Source: Desulfovibrio sp. ZJ209 | Lineage (GTDB): Bacteria; Desulfobacterota; Desulfovibrionia; Desulfovibrionales; Desulfovibrionaceae | NCBI RefSeq assembly: GCF_011039135.1 | Contig: NZ_JAAKEJ010000001.1 | Span: 310,001-374,000 of the forward strand | DNA: 64,000 bases | Direction: 5' to 3' | In this document: in pieces, positions 7,474-17,254 of the stretch | Position numbering within the stretch: position 1 is the first letter of the stretch | Layout of the letters: every line of letters begins with the position of its first letter | Notes under the pieces: generated by a model | The model's database searches: none | What the model saw: the letters and a program-made list of their open reading frames with translations, nothing else | Told to the model about the DNA's origin: nothing | Position numbers and translations under genes: made by a program

Positions 7474-9084
7474 ATGTTCTGTGACCAGTGCGAACAGACC
7501 GCCAAGGGCACCGGCTGTACCGTGGCCGGCGTGTGCGGCAAGAATGCCGAAGTGGCCCTGCTTCAGGACCAGTTGGTCTACCTGTTGCGCCGCCTCGCGC
7601 CGCTGGTGGAGCAGGCCCGCGAAAAAGGCATGGATACCGATGTCTATGACGATTTCATCGCCGACACGCTCTTCGCCACGCTGACCAATGTCAACTTCGA
7701 CCCCGAGGCCATCGGGAAACTCCAGACCGAGACCCTGCTCCACGCGCGCACCCTCGCGGCCGAGCTCGGCGAGGTGCCCGACGACCTCGCGCTCTCCATC
7801 GAGGAGTACCGCAAGCAGCTCCCGGAGAGCGTGGTGGGCATGGACCACTTCTCCAGCGACGCGGACGTGAACTCGGCCATGCAGATCCTGCTCTTCGGGC
7901 TCAAGGGCCTCTGCGCCTACAAGGATCACGCCGCGCGCCTCGGCCAGCGCGACAAGGAGCTCTCGTCCTTCGTCTGCAAGGCGCTCATCGCCGGTACAGC
8001 GTGGGACGGGGCGGTGCGCGACCTCGGCGGCTGGCTCGACCTCGTGCTTCAATGCGGCCGCGGCAACCTCAAGGCCATGGAGCTTCTGGACGCCGGCAAC
8101 ACCGGCCACTTTGGCGACCCGGTGCCCACCCCGGTGGACCTCGGCCACCGCAAGGGCAAGGCCATCCTCATTTCCGGCCACGACCTCCGCGACCTCGAGG
8201 CCCTGCTCAAGCAGACCGAGGGCACGGGCATCAACGTGTACACCCATTGCGAGATGCTGCCGGCCCACGGTTATCCGCGCCTCAAGGCCTATCCGCATCT
8301 GGCCGGGCACTTCGGCACGGCCTGGCAGAACCAGCAGAAGGAACTGCCGGACTTCCCGGGCCCCGTGCTCTTCACCACCAACTGTATCCAGAACCCGCGC
8401 GCCTATGGCGACAAGGTGTTCACCTCCGGCAATGTGTCGTGGCCCGGCTGCACCCATTGCAGGGAGCGCGACTTCTCCGCGGTCATCGAGAAGGCGAAGG
8501 AGATGCCCGGTTACGCCGACGACGCGCCCGGCCAGAAGATCCTCACCGGCTTCGGCCGCAAGACCATGCTGAACGCCGCCCCGGCCGTGCTGGACGCCGT
8601 GGCCCAGGGCAAGCTCAGGCACATCTTCCTCGTGGGCGGCTGCGACGGCGCCAAGCCTGGCCGCAACTACTACACGGAATTCGTGGAAAAGACGCCCGAG
8701 GACACGGTGGTACTGACGCTCGCCTGCGGCAAGTTCCGCTTTTATGACAAGGACCTGGGCAAGCTCGGCGACCTGCCGCGCCTCATGGACTGCGGCCAGT
8801 GCAACGACGCCTACACTGCCATCCAGACGGCGCTCGCCCTGGCGGACGCGCTCAAGTGCGATGTCAACGACCTGCCGCTCTCCATGGTGCTCTCGTGGTA
8901 CGAGCAGAAGGCCGTGGCCATCCTGCTCACCCTGCTGGCCCTCGGCGTGCGCAACATCGTCATCGGCCCGAGCCTGCCGGCCTTCGTGTCCCCGGCTATC
9001 CTCAACATCCTGGTGGAACAGTGGGGCCTTCGCCTCATGACCACGCCGGACGAGGACATGGCGCGCCTGCTCGGCAAGAAGTAA
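7474..9084 (+). CDS. hcp: Hybrid cluster protein (hydroxylamine reductase / NO-detoxifying)
   Basis: 536 aa. The N-terminal cysteines C3, C6, C15 and C21 (MFCDQCEQTAKGTGCTVAGVC) match the class I Hcp of sulfate reducers, which ligate a [4Fe-4S] cluster. Hybrid-cluster ligand motifs are all present: SGHD, HCEML, TTNC, VGGCDGAKPG, LTLACGKF, MDCGQC and WYEQKAV. The family reduces hydroxylamine and NO and acts in nitrosative stress protection. AAAGGAG lies 5 bases before the ATG, and an in-frame upstream extension lacks an SD. No clear HcpR or FNR-type box is visible in 7377-7473. No hcr-type reductase gene is adjacent. Confidence 0.96.
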   Translation: MFCDQCEQTAKGTGCTVAGVCGKNAEVALLQDQLVYLLRRLAPLVEQAREKGMDTDVYDDFIADTLFATLTNVNFDPEAIGKLQTETLLHARTLAAELGEVPDDLALSIEEYRKQLPESVVGMDHFSSDADVNSAMQILLFGLKGLCAYKDHAARLGQRDKELSSFVCKALIAGTAWDGAVRDLGGWLDLVLQCGRGNLKAMELLDAGNTGHFGDPVPTPVDLGHRKGKAILISGHDLRDLEALLKQTEGTGINVYTHCEMLPAHGYPRLKAYPHLAGHFGTAWQNQQKELPDFPGPVLFTTNCIQNPRAYGDKVFTSGNVSWPGCTHCRERDFSAVIEKAKEMPGYADDAPGQKILTGFGRKTMLNAAPAVLDAVAQGKLRHIFLVGGCDGAKPGRNYYTEFVEKTPEDTVVLTLACGKFRFYDKDLGKLGDLPRLMDCGQCNDAYTAIQTALALADALKCDVNDLPLSMVLSWYEQKAVAILLTLLALGVRNIVIGPSLPAFVSPAILNILVEQWGLRLMTTPDEDMARLLGKK

Positions 9085-9095
9085 CAGCGACTAAC

Positions 9096-9131
9096 GCGGC
9101 CGCCGCCGGAACGTTCGCCGGCGGCGGCCGC
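9096..9131. terminator. GC-rich hairpin between hcp and the next gene
   Basis: A perfect 14-bp inverted repeat (9096-9109 / 9118-9131) with an 8-nt loop, followed by ATCTTTT. The U-run is short, so it may be a partial terminator between hcp and the flavin-binding protein gene. Confidence 0.5.
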
Positions 9132-9157
9132 GGCACATCTTTTCAAGGAGGGCGCCT

Positions 9158-9625
9158 ATGCGCCGCAAAGACAGGGAAAGGACGGACGCCGCCTTTTTTG
9201 ACGCCGTGTTCGCCGCGTCGGAAGTGCTCTTTCTGGCGCTGAAAAACGGCGACGCCCCGTATTGCCTGCCCGTGAACTTCGCCTACGACCACTCCCGCGA
9301 CTGGGCGCGGCTGTACATCCACTGCGCGCACGAGGGGCTCAAGCTCGACTGCGTGCGAAGCGACCCGCGCGTGGCCTTCAGTTGCGCGGTGGACATCCAC
9401 ATCGACCGCGAGTCGGCCTCCACCTATTACAAGTCCGTCTGCGGCACAGGCCGCGCGCAGGTGGTGGAGGACATGGCGGAAAAGTGCCACGCGCTCGACT
9501 GCATCGGCGCCCGCTACGCCGCGCGCTGCCCGCGCCCCACGCCGGAAGCCACGGCGCGGCGCGTCGCCATCCTGCGCATCGATATCGAGTCCCTCACCGG
9601 CAAGGAGTGCAAGCCGGCGGAGTAG
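9158..9625 (+). CDS. Pyridoxamine 5'-phosphate oxidase-like / NimA-like flavin-binding protein
   Basis: 155 aa. Split-barrel FMN-binding pattern: LALKNGDAPYCLPVNFAYD, LYIHCAHEGLKLDCVRSDPR and a central YYKSVCGTGRAQVVED, ending in an IDIESLTGKE strand. Such small proteins bind FMN or F420 and are often annotated as nitroimidazole resistance (Nim) or general flavin reductases. The position downstream of hcp fits a stress or redox role, but co-transcription is doubtful given the hairpin between them. AAGGAGG lies 6 bases before the ATG. Confidence 0.82.
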   Translation: MRRKDRERTDAAFFDAVFAASEVLFLALKNGDAPYCLPVNFAYDHSRDWARLYIHCAHEGLKLDCVRSDPRVAFSCAVDIHIDRESASTYYKSVCGTGRAQVVEDMAEKCHALDCIGARYAARCPRPTPEATARRVAILRIDIESLTGKECKPAE

Positions 9626-9712
9626 GGGAGCACGGTCTTTCAGGGCATTTCCGTGCGCCCTTCTCCGTCCACGCGCGCCACGCGGCGCGCCATCCACAAG
9701 GCATGGTCTGCA

Positions 9713-10369
9713 ATGCTGGACGAACACGTCAGGTCTTTCGGGCAGCGCGGCAAGTGCTACCGCTTCAGGGATCATGACCTCATCAAGAACATGAAGGCCG
9801 TGCACCTGCTCTCGGCCATCGCCTGGGGCGGCGGCGCCTTTGCCATGCAGGCGCTCCACATCCTGCGGACGAGCGCCGGCGGCGTGCCGCCAGAAATGGT
9901 CGCCCGCTGCTCGTGGTTCATCGACACCTGGGTGGTCATGCCCGGGCTCTTCGGCTGCATCCTCACGGGCCTGTTCTATTCCTTCTTCACCTCGCTGGGC
10001 TTTTTCAGGTTCGCGTGGATCATCTACAAGTGGCTCATCTCCGCGAGCGCGCTCTTCTGGGGCCTCTTTTTCTGGAGCTCCGCGGGCGACAGCCTCATCG
10101 CGTGGCTCGGGAACTCGATACTCGCGGATCTTCTGCGCTTCATGCGCGGCCTCATCCTGCCGGATTCCGTGTGGGCGAGCATCCTCCAGACCTGCATCAT
10201 CCTCTCCATGTGCCTCATTTCCATCTACCGGCCGCTTTCCTTCCTCCCAGGCGGGCACCGGGCGGGCCCGGGCGGGAAGATGCCGCTGCTCCCCGGGGAT
10301 GTGACGCCGGCGCCCCCGGAGCTGTGCGTCACGGAACCTGCGGCGGAGCCGGAAAAGCGCCTATCGTGA
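9713..10369 (+). CDS. Multi-pass membrane protein of unknown function
   Basis: 218 aa from the ATG at 9713. A GTG at 9653 or an ATG at 9791 (MKAVHLLSAIAWGGG) are alternatives, and none has a strong SD. Four hydrophobic segments are visible: AVHLLSAIAWGGGAFAMQAL, TWVVMPGLFGCILTGLFYSF, WLISASALFWGLFF and ILQTCIILSMCLISIY. A soluble Pro-rich tail follows. The overall plan resembles small DUF2269-like integral membrane proteins; the assignment is tentative. No cofactor motif is seen beyond a conserved-looking His in the first segment. Confidence 0.6.
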   Translation: MLDEHVRSFGQRGKCYRFRDHDLIKNMKAVHLLSAIAWGGGAFAMQALHILRTSAGGVPPEMVARCSWFIDTWVVMPGLFGCILTGLFYSFFTSLGFFRFAWIIYKWLISASALFWGLFFWSSAGDSLIAWLGNSILADLLRFMRGLILPDSVWASILQTCIILSMCLISIYRPLSFLPGGHRAGPGGKMPLLPGDVTPAPPELCVTEPAAEPEKRLS

Positions 10370-10496
10370 GCCGGCGCGGGCGCTGGGGCGGCGCATGGCG
10401 CGCCACTCGGCGCTTGCCAGATGCCGCCCGCATGCACTAGTATTGCGAAAACCCGTCAGAGCGGCGCCGCCGCCTGGCACAACCATGAGGTGCCCT

Positions 10497-11468
10497 ATGC
10501 TTCGCACGCTTTTCAGCACGGTCTGCGCGCTCGCGCTGACCGCCTCCCTGGCGATGGCCGCTCCCGTCACCCTTAAACTCGGCCACATCGCCGAGCCCGA
10601 GAACGTCTACGGCCAGGGCGCCGACCACTTCGCCAAGCTGGTGAAGGAACGCAGCAACGGCGAGATCGACATCCAGGTCTTCCCCTCCAGCCAGCTCGGC
10701 AACCAGCGCGACCTCGTTGAGGGCCTGGGCCTCGGCACCGTGGACATGACCCTCACGGGCACCGCCGTCATGGGCAACTTTGTGCCCGAAGTGGCCGTGT
10801 TCGACCTGCCCTTCATCTTCCGCGACACCGACCACGCCTACAAGGCGCTGGATACCGTGGGCATGGATCTCGCCAAGAAGGGCGAGGACCGCGGCATGAT
10901 CACCCTCGCCATCTGGGAGAACGGCGTGCGCCACATGACCAACAACAAGCGCCCCATCAAGGAGCCCGAAGACATGAAGGGCCTCAAGGTGCGCGTCATG
11001 GAGCAGCCGGTCTACATCGACATGATGAAGTCCCTCGGCGCGAGCCCCACGCCCATGGCCATGAGCGAGCTCTACACCTCGCTCCAGAAGGGCGTCATCG
11101 ACGGCCAGGAGAACCCGCTCGGCCACATCGCCACCAAGAAGTTCAACGAAGTGCAGAAGTATCTCTCGCTCACCGGCCACACCTACGCCTCGGAGCCGCT
11201 GCTCATCTCCACCAGCGCCTGGAAGAAGCTGACGCCTGAGCAGCAGGCCATCGTCAAGCAGGCCGCCATCGACACCCGCGACTGGGAGCGCCAGCTCTGC
11301 CGCGACCTCGAGGGCAAGTTCCTCCAGCAGATCAAGGACGCCGGCACCACCGAGGTCAACGACGACGTGAACAAGGAAGCCTTCGCCAAGGCCACCAAGC
11401 CCGCGTGGGACAACTATGTGAAGCGTTTTGGCGACGCCAACATCAAGGCCATCCAGGCCGTGAAGTAG
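10497..11468 (+). CDS. TRAP transporter substrate-binding protein 1 (DctP family)
   Basis: 323 aa. Signal peptide MLRTLFSTVCALALTASLAM-AA, then the DctP fold: GHIAEPENVYGQGADHFAK, LGNQRDLVEGLGLGTVDMTL, the Arg-containing MKGLKVRVMEQPVY, and GVIDGQENPLGHI. The conserved Arg usually binds the carboxylate of an organic acid. The ATG at 10497 is preferred over 10485 because GAGGTG lies just before it. First gene of a dctP-dctQ-dctM operon (10497-13515). The substrate is not predictable. Confidence 0.93.
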   Translation: MLRTLFSTVCALALTASLAMAAPVTLKLGHIAEPENVYGQGADHFAKLVKERSNGEIDIQVFPSSQLGNQRDLVEGLGLGTVDMTLTGTAVMGNFVPEVAVFDLPFIFRDTDHAYKALDTVGMDLAKKGEDRGMITLAIWENGVRHMTNNKRPIKEPEDMKGLKVRVMEQPVYIDMMKSLGASPTPMAMSELYTSLQKGVIDGQENPLGHIATKKFNEVQKYLSLTGHTYASEPLLISTSAWKKLTPEQQAIVKQAAIDTRDWERQLCRDLEGKFLQQIKDAGTTEVNDDVNKEAFAKATKPAWDNYVKRFGDANIKAIQAVK

Positions 11469-11619
11469 GCGAAGCGAGGCAAGGGTCTTTTTGCGCGTCC
11501 CCGGCCTTGCCGCGTGAGTTGCGCGGAGGCGCATCCCCCCTCCGCAACGCGGCATAACGCAAGGGCGCTGAACGGCCCTTCAGGAGGCGCGGAGCTCACC
11601 GCGCCCTCCCTCAGGATTT

Positions 11620-11674
11620 CCGGGGCTGCCGATGCTGTCGGCAGCCCCGGATGGGCGTTTTATTCGCCCGGTTT
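11620..11674 (+). promoter_or_regulatory. Paired hairpins between dctP and dctQ (attenuation element)
   Basis: A 13-bp perfect stem (11620-11632 / 11638-11650) is followed at once by a smaller GGGCG/CGCCC hairpin with a T-rich tail. The 262-base gap also contains a direct repeat, CAAGGATCTCCAA (around 11690 and 11704). It probably causes partial termination or RNA stabilisation, so that the binding protein is made in excess over the membrane subunits. That role is inferred. Confidence 0.55.
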
Positions 11675-11730
11675 TTCCCTTGTCCAGGGCAAGGATCTCC
11701 AAGAGCAAGGATCTCCAAAGGAAGGCTTCT

Positions 11731-12225
11731 ATGCAGCAAAAAAGTCTGTGGCAGACCCTCTTTGACGGGCTGGACAAGGTGCTGAAATTTTTGGTTATCG
11801 TCGGGAACGGCCTCATGCTGCTCATGGTGTTCGGCCAGGTTATCACCCGCTATGTCTTCAACTACACGCCGTCCTTCGGCGAGGAGCTGGCCCGCTACCT
11901 CTTCGTGTGGGTGGTCTTTCTCGCGCTGCCGCTGGTGGCGAAAAGCGGCGGCCACATGGCCATTGAGACGCTGACGAGCCACGTTCACGGCGCAACCCTG
12001 AAATTCCTGAACATCCTCGCCGACATCTTCACCATCGTCTTCCTGCTCATCATGGTGGTCTGCGGCGTTGAGATGGTCATGCGCACGAGCTACCAGACCT
12101 CGCCGGCCATGATGATCCCCATGTCGTGGGTCTATTGCGTCATTCCCTTCGGCTGCGCCGTGATGCTGCTCTATGTGGTCATCAACCTCGTCAACGTGAT
12201 CAAGACACCCGCCGGGGACATGTAG
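11731..12225 (+). CDS. TRAP transporter small permease 1 (DctQ family)
   Basis: 164 aa with four predicted membrane helices. Family landmarks are VITRYVFNYTPSFGEELARYLFVW and the amphipathic VAKSGGHMAIE loop. It forms the membrane complex with DctM, encoded 12 bases downstream. AAAGGAAGG precedes the ATG at 11731. Confidence 0.92.
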   Translation: MQQKSLWQTLFDGLDKVLKFLVIVGNGLMLLMVFGQVITRYVFNYTPSFGEELARYLFVWVVFLALPLVAKSGGHMAIETLTSHVHGATLKFLNILADIFTIVFLLIMVVCGVEMVMRTSYQTSPAMMIPMSWVYCVIPFGCAVMLLYVVINLVNVIKTPAGDM

Positions 12226-12237
12226 CAGGAGGCCGCC

Positions 12238-13515
12238 ATGACGCTCTGGGTAATTCTCGTCTCCTTTTTCATCATCCTGTCCACCGGCGCCTCCATCGGC
12301 GTGGGCCTCGGCCTCTCCTCGGCCATCGTGCTCTGGGCTGTGCAGGACATGCCCCTTGTGGTCGTCGTGCAGCGCATGTTCACGTCCATCGACTCCTTCT
12401 CCTTCATGGCGGTGCCCTTCTTCATGCTGGCCGGCGCCTTCATGAGCGAGGGCGGCGTGACCCGCCGCATCGTGGACTTCTCCATGGCGCTCGTGGGCGC
12501 GCTGGCTGGCGGCCTCGCCCTCGTTGTGGCCGTGGCCGGCATGTTCTTCGCGGCGCTTTCCGGCTCGTCCGCGGCCACGACCGCGGCCATCGGCGCCTCC
12601 ATGATCGACGAGATGGAGCGGCGCGGCTATCCGCGCAGCTTCGCCGCGGCGGTGGTGGCCAGCGGCGGCACCGTGGGCATCGTCATCCCGCCGTCCATCA
12701 CCATGGTCGTGTACGGTTCCATCGCCAATACCAGCGTGGCCGAGCTCTTCATGGCCGGCTTCTTGCCCGGCATCATCATGGGCGTGGTCATGTGCCTGAC
12801 GAGCTGGGTCATCTCCAAGAAGAACGGCTACCGCGGCGAAGGCCAGTTCTCGGTCATGCGGCTTCTGCGCACCACGAAAGAATGCTTCTGGGCGCTCATG
12901 ATGCCGGTCATCATCCTGGGCGGCATCTACAGCGGCATCTTCACGGCCACCGAGGCCGCGGCCGTGGCCGCCGTGTACGGCGCCTTCGTGGGCTTCTTCA
13001 TCTATCGCGAGCTGCACCTCAAGGACCTCTGGCGCACCCTGCTCGGCGCGGCCTACAACACCACCATGATCATGTTCGTGGTGGGCGCGGCCAACCTCTT
13101 CGGCTGGATCCTGACGAACGCCCAGGTGCCGCACATGCTGGCCCAGGCCTTCGCCGACGTGGCGAGCAGCCCGCTGGTCTTCCTCATGCTGGTGAACGTG
13201 CTTTTGCTCTTCATCGGCACGCTCATCAACGCCTCGGCGGCCATCGTCATCCTCACGCCCATCCTGCTGCCCGTGGCGCTCGGCCTCGGCATCGACCCGG
13301 TGTTCTTCGGCGTGCTCATGGTCATCAACCTCGCCATCGGCTGCATCACGCCGCCCGTGGGCCTCGACCTCTTCGTGGTGTCCTCCATCGCGGGCATTTC
13401 CATCGACAAGGTGACGGTGAAGGTGCTGCCCTATCTCGCCACCCTGCTTATTTCGCTCGTCATCTTCACCTGGTTCCCGAGCATCATCACCTGCGTGCCA
13501 AGCATGATGAAGTGA
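12238..13515 (+). CDS. TRAP transporter large permease 1 (DctM family)
   Basis: 425 aa, about 12 membrane segments. Signatures include MAVPFFMLAGAFMSEGG, AALSGSSAATTAAIG, GTVGIVIPPSITMVVYG, GIFTATEAAAVAAVYGA and INLAIGCITPPVGLDLFV. It is the transport subunit for Na+-driven uptake of an organic acid. AGGAGG lies before the ATG. The operon ends at the symmetric terminator 13531-13574. Confidence 0.95.
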   Translation: MTLWVILVSFFIILSTGASIGVGLGLSSAIVLWAVQDMPLVVVVQRMFTSIDSFSFMAVPFFMLAGAFMSEGGVTRRIVDFSMALVGALAGGLALVVAVAGMFFAALSGSSAATTAAIGASMIDEMERRGYPRSFAAAVVASGGTVGIVIPPSITMVVYGSIANTSVAELFMAGFLPGIIMGVVMCLTSWVISKKNGYRGEGQFSVMRLLRTTKECFWALMMPVIILGGIYSGIFTATEAAAVAAVYGAFVGFFIYRELHLKDLWRTLLGAAYNTTMIMFVVGAANLFGWILTNAQVPHMLAQAFADVASSPLVFLMLVNVLLLFIGTLINASAAIVILTPILLPVALGLGIDPVFFGVLMVINLAIGCITPPVGLDLFVVSSIAGISIDKVTVKVLPYLATLLISLVIFTWFPSIITCVPSMMK

Positions 13516-13530
13516 CGGCGCCCGGCGCTT

Positions 13531-13574
13531 GCACAAGAAAAGCCCCTCTCCGGTGAGAGGGGCTTTTCTTGTGC
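13531..13574. terminator. Bidirectional Rho-independent terminator
   Basis: A perfect 20-bp inverted repeat (13531-13550 / 13555-13574) with a CGGT loop. AAAA and TTTT lie inside the stem on both sides. It serves both the converging TRAP operon and the malic-enzyme operon. Confidence 0.92.
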
Positions 13575-13604
13575 GCGGGAGGGGCGTGCGCCCTTTCCGT
13601 CTTG

Positions 13605-14918
<1,314 letters not shown>

Positions 14919-14969
14919 GGCGAACTCCTTATGTTTCCCGGCCGGGCATCGTGCGCGGCCGCCGGAAGG

Positions 14970-16391
14970 CTAGGAAATGAGCAAAAGCACGAGCAATTGC
15001 CCCATGAGGATGCGCAATATCATGGTGACGGGATAGACCGTCGAATAGCCCGTGGCCGCCACCTCGCCGCCATAATACTGCATGGCGAAGGCCAGCGCCG
15101 GCGGGTCGGTCATGCTGCCCGCCAGCATGCCGCAGATGGTGGGGAAGTTGATCTTCCACACCGCGCGGCAGAACAGGGCGGCGGTGAACAGCGGCACAAA
15201 GGTGATGATGGCGCCGATGCCCATCCAGCGCAAGCCGGGGCCGTTGACCACGGTATCAACAAAGCCCGTGCCCGCATAGAGGCCCACGCAGGCCATGAAG
15301 AGCAGGATGCCGATCTCGCGCATGAGGTTATTGGCCCCCGGGCGCATATACCAGGTGAGCCCGGCGAAGCGCTGCACGCGAGCGAGGATGATGGCGAGCA
15401 CCAAGGTACCGCCGGCCACGCCGAGGCGCAGGCCCGTGGGCAGCCCGGGCACGAAGACCGGGATGCTGCCGATGAACACGCCCGCGAAGATGCCGATGAA
15501 GATGGCGAGCATGTTGGGGTGCTCGAGATGGGCCGGTTCATTGCCCACGAGCTTGGCCAGGGCGTCGGCCCCCGGGCCCTTCTGGACGACGATCTTGTCG
15601 TCCAGCCTGAGCCGCCATTTGCCGTTCCACGCATATTCGTTCCTGCCGCGGATGAGCACCCTGATGTCCGCGCCCGCCGGCGCCACGGCGGCGAGCTCCC
15701 TGCCGGAGACGGCGCCGCTCGTGACGAGCAGAGTCTCCGTGTCCGCAAGGTCGAGCTGCTCGTGGTGCCCGGGCTTCGCCGCGGAAAGGCGTGCCAGCTC
15801 CTCGCCCACATTGATTTTGAAGAGCCCCTTGAGCAGCATCATGGTGAGGATGATGCCGAAGATGCCGAAAGGATAGGCCACGGCATAGGCCATGCCGATG
15901 ACCTTGAGGCCCTCGGCCACCACGTCCGGCGCTCCGCCCACCATGCTCCAGGCCTCGTTGGCCGAGCCCAGGGCCGGGGTATTGGTCACGGCGCCGCTGA
16001 AGATGCCGGCGGTCTGTGGCACGGAAAGGCCGAACGCGGCAAAGCAGGCCGCGGCCAGGAGCGCCCCGGCCAGCACCACATAGACGGCCGCGCCGCAGAG
16101 CTTGAGGCCCTGGTCGCGCAGCGACTCCACAAAGGTGGGCCCCACGGCCATGCCGATGGCGTAGACAAAGAGGATGAGGCCGAATTCGCGCGTGAAGGAC
16201 AATACCTTCGGGTCGAGCGAAAGACCCATGTGCCCCAGGATGATGCCGCTGAACAGGATGCCGCCGATGCCGAAGCTGACGCCGAAGACCCGTATGCGCC
16301 CGAGCAGGATGCCGAGGGCGATGGTGATGCTCAGGACGAGGGTGGTCTGCACGGCGCCGTGCGTGATAAAGAGCTTGGTGAGTAAGTCCAT
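14970..16391 (-). CDS. AAE-family (YidE/AspT-like) transporter with one TrkA-C-like domain
   Basis: 473 aa. Two homologous membrane halves (about residues 1-190 and 290-473), each with the Asp-Al exchanger pattern: GILLGRIRVFGVSFGIGGILF with GAVTNTPALGSANEAW in the first half, and MREIGILLFMACVGLYAGTG with GSMTDPPALAFA in the second. They flank a single soluble TrkA-C-like segment (about 205-285). The usual family members, 550-560 aa, carry two such domains. Placement between frdB and malic enzyme suggests exchange of a C4 acid or amino acid such as aspartate, fumarate or succinate; this is inference. Confidence 0.85.
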   Translation of the reverse strand: MDLLTKLFITHGAVQTTLVLSITIALGILLGRIRVFGVSFGIGGILFSGIILGHMGLSLDPKVLSFTREFGLILFVYAIGMAVGPTFVESLRDQGLKLCGAAVYVVLAGALLAAACFAAFGLSVPQTAGIFSGAVTNTPALGSANEAWSMVGGAPDVVAEGLKVIGMAYAVAYPFGIFGIILTMMLLKGLFKINVGEELARLSAAKPGHHEQLDLADTETLLVTSGAVSGRELAAVAPAGADIRVLIRGRNEYAWNGKWRLRLDDKIVVQKGPGADALAKLVGNEPAHLEHPNMLAIFIGIFAGVFIGSIPVFVPGLPTGLRLGVAGGTLVLAIILARVQRFAGLTWYMRPGANNLMREIGILLFMACVGLYAGTGFVDTVVNGPGLRWMGIGAIITFVPLFTAALFCRAVWKINFPTICGMLAGSMTDPPALAFAMQYYGGEVAATGYSTVYPVTMILRILMGQLLVLLLIS

Positions 16392-16472
16392 CTCGGCGGA
16401 CTCCGCAAGTGTTGGAGAAATGGCCCCGGCGCGCCGGGCAAAACGCCGCGGGCGCCGGAGCCGGGGAAAGGG

Positions 16473-17252
16473 CTAGTCGTTCTTGTCCGGGCAACCCACG
16501 AGCTTGTTGCGGATGAAGTCCGGGATGATGGCCTTGACCGATTCCAGCGTCACCATGCGGCGCATGACGCCGAGCTGGTCCTGCAGGGGTATCTGCTTGG
16601 GGCAGACATTGTCGCAGGCGAGCAGGCCCATGCAGCCGAAAACGCCGCTGTCGTCGCCGATGAGCTCATAATAGTCGGATGACTTGCGCTCGTCGCGCGG
16701 GTCGATATAGAAGCGCGCCAGCCGGTTGATGGAGGTGGCGCCGATGAAGTCGTCGCGCATGCGCGCGGTGCCGCAGGCGGCCACGCAGCAGCCGCATTCC
16801 ACGCAGCGGTCGAGCTCGAAGATCTGGTTGGCGAGCTCGTTGTCCATGCGCTCTTCGGGCGCGTTTTCGTCGAACTGCTTTTTGGTGTGTATCCAGGACT
16901 CGATCTTCTTGCCCACGCCGCGGAACCATGTCCCGGTGTCCACCGAGAGGTCGCCCAGAAGCTTGAACACCGGCAGCGGGTGCAGGGTGATCTTGTCCGG
17001 CAGGTCGGCCGTCTGCGTGTGGCAGGCGAGGCACGGCCGGCCGTTGATGACCATGCCGCACGAGCCGCAGATGCCGGCGCGGCAGCAGAAGTCGAACTGG
17101 AGGGTGGGGTCCTGCTCCTCGCGGATCTTGTTGAGCGCGATGAACAGGGTCATGCTGGGGGTTTCCTCCAGCGTATAGGTCTGCATATGCGGCTTTGAGT
17201 CCGGGTCCGCCGGGTTGTAGCGGAAGATTTCAAAGGTCAGCGTGCGTCCCAT
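16473..17252 (-). CDS. frdB: Fumarate reductase iron-sulfur subunit
   Basis: 259 aa. Three FeS clusters: [2Fe-2S] from C57, C62, C65, C77 (CRAGICGSCG...CLAC); [4Fe-4S] from C150, C153, C156, C217 (CVECGCC...CP); [3Fe-4S] from C160, C207, C213. It relays electrons from the dihaem cytochrome b to the FrdA flavin on the cytoplasmic side. It starts 2 bases after the frdA stop. Gene order frdC-frdA-frdB is as in Wolinella. Confidence 0.96.
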   Translation of the reverse strand: MGRTLTFEIFRYNPADPDSKPHMQTYTLEETPSMTLFIALNKIREEQDPTLQFDFCCRAGICGSCGMVINGRPCLACHTQTADLPDKITLHPLPVFKLLGDLSVDTGTWFRGVGKKIESWIHTKKQFDENAPEERMDNELANQIFELDRCVECGCCVAACGTARMRDDFIGATSINRLARFYIDPRDERKSSDYYELIGDDSGVFGCMGLLACDNVCPKQIPLQDQLGVMRRMVTLESVKAIIPDFIRNKLVGCPDKND

Positions 17253-17254
17253 AG

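Noticed and set aside
11611..13536. 641-codon minus-strand ORF opposite dctQ/dctM, and a similar one at 33115-35034
   Set aside because: Antisense of TRAP permeases; His/Asp/Glu-rich translation without family match.
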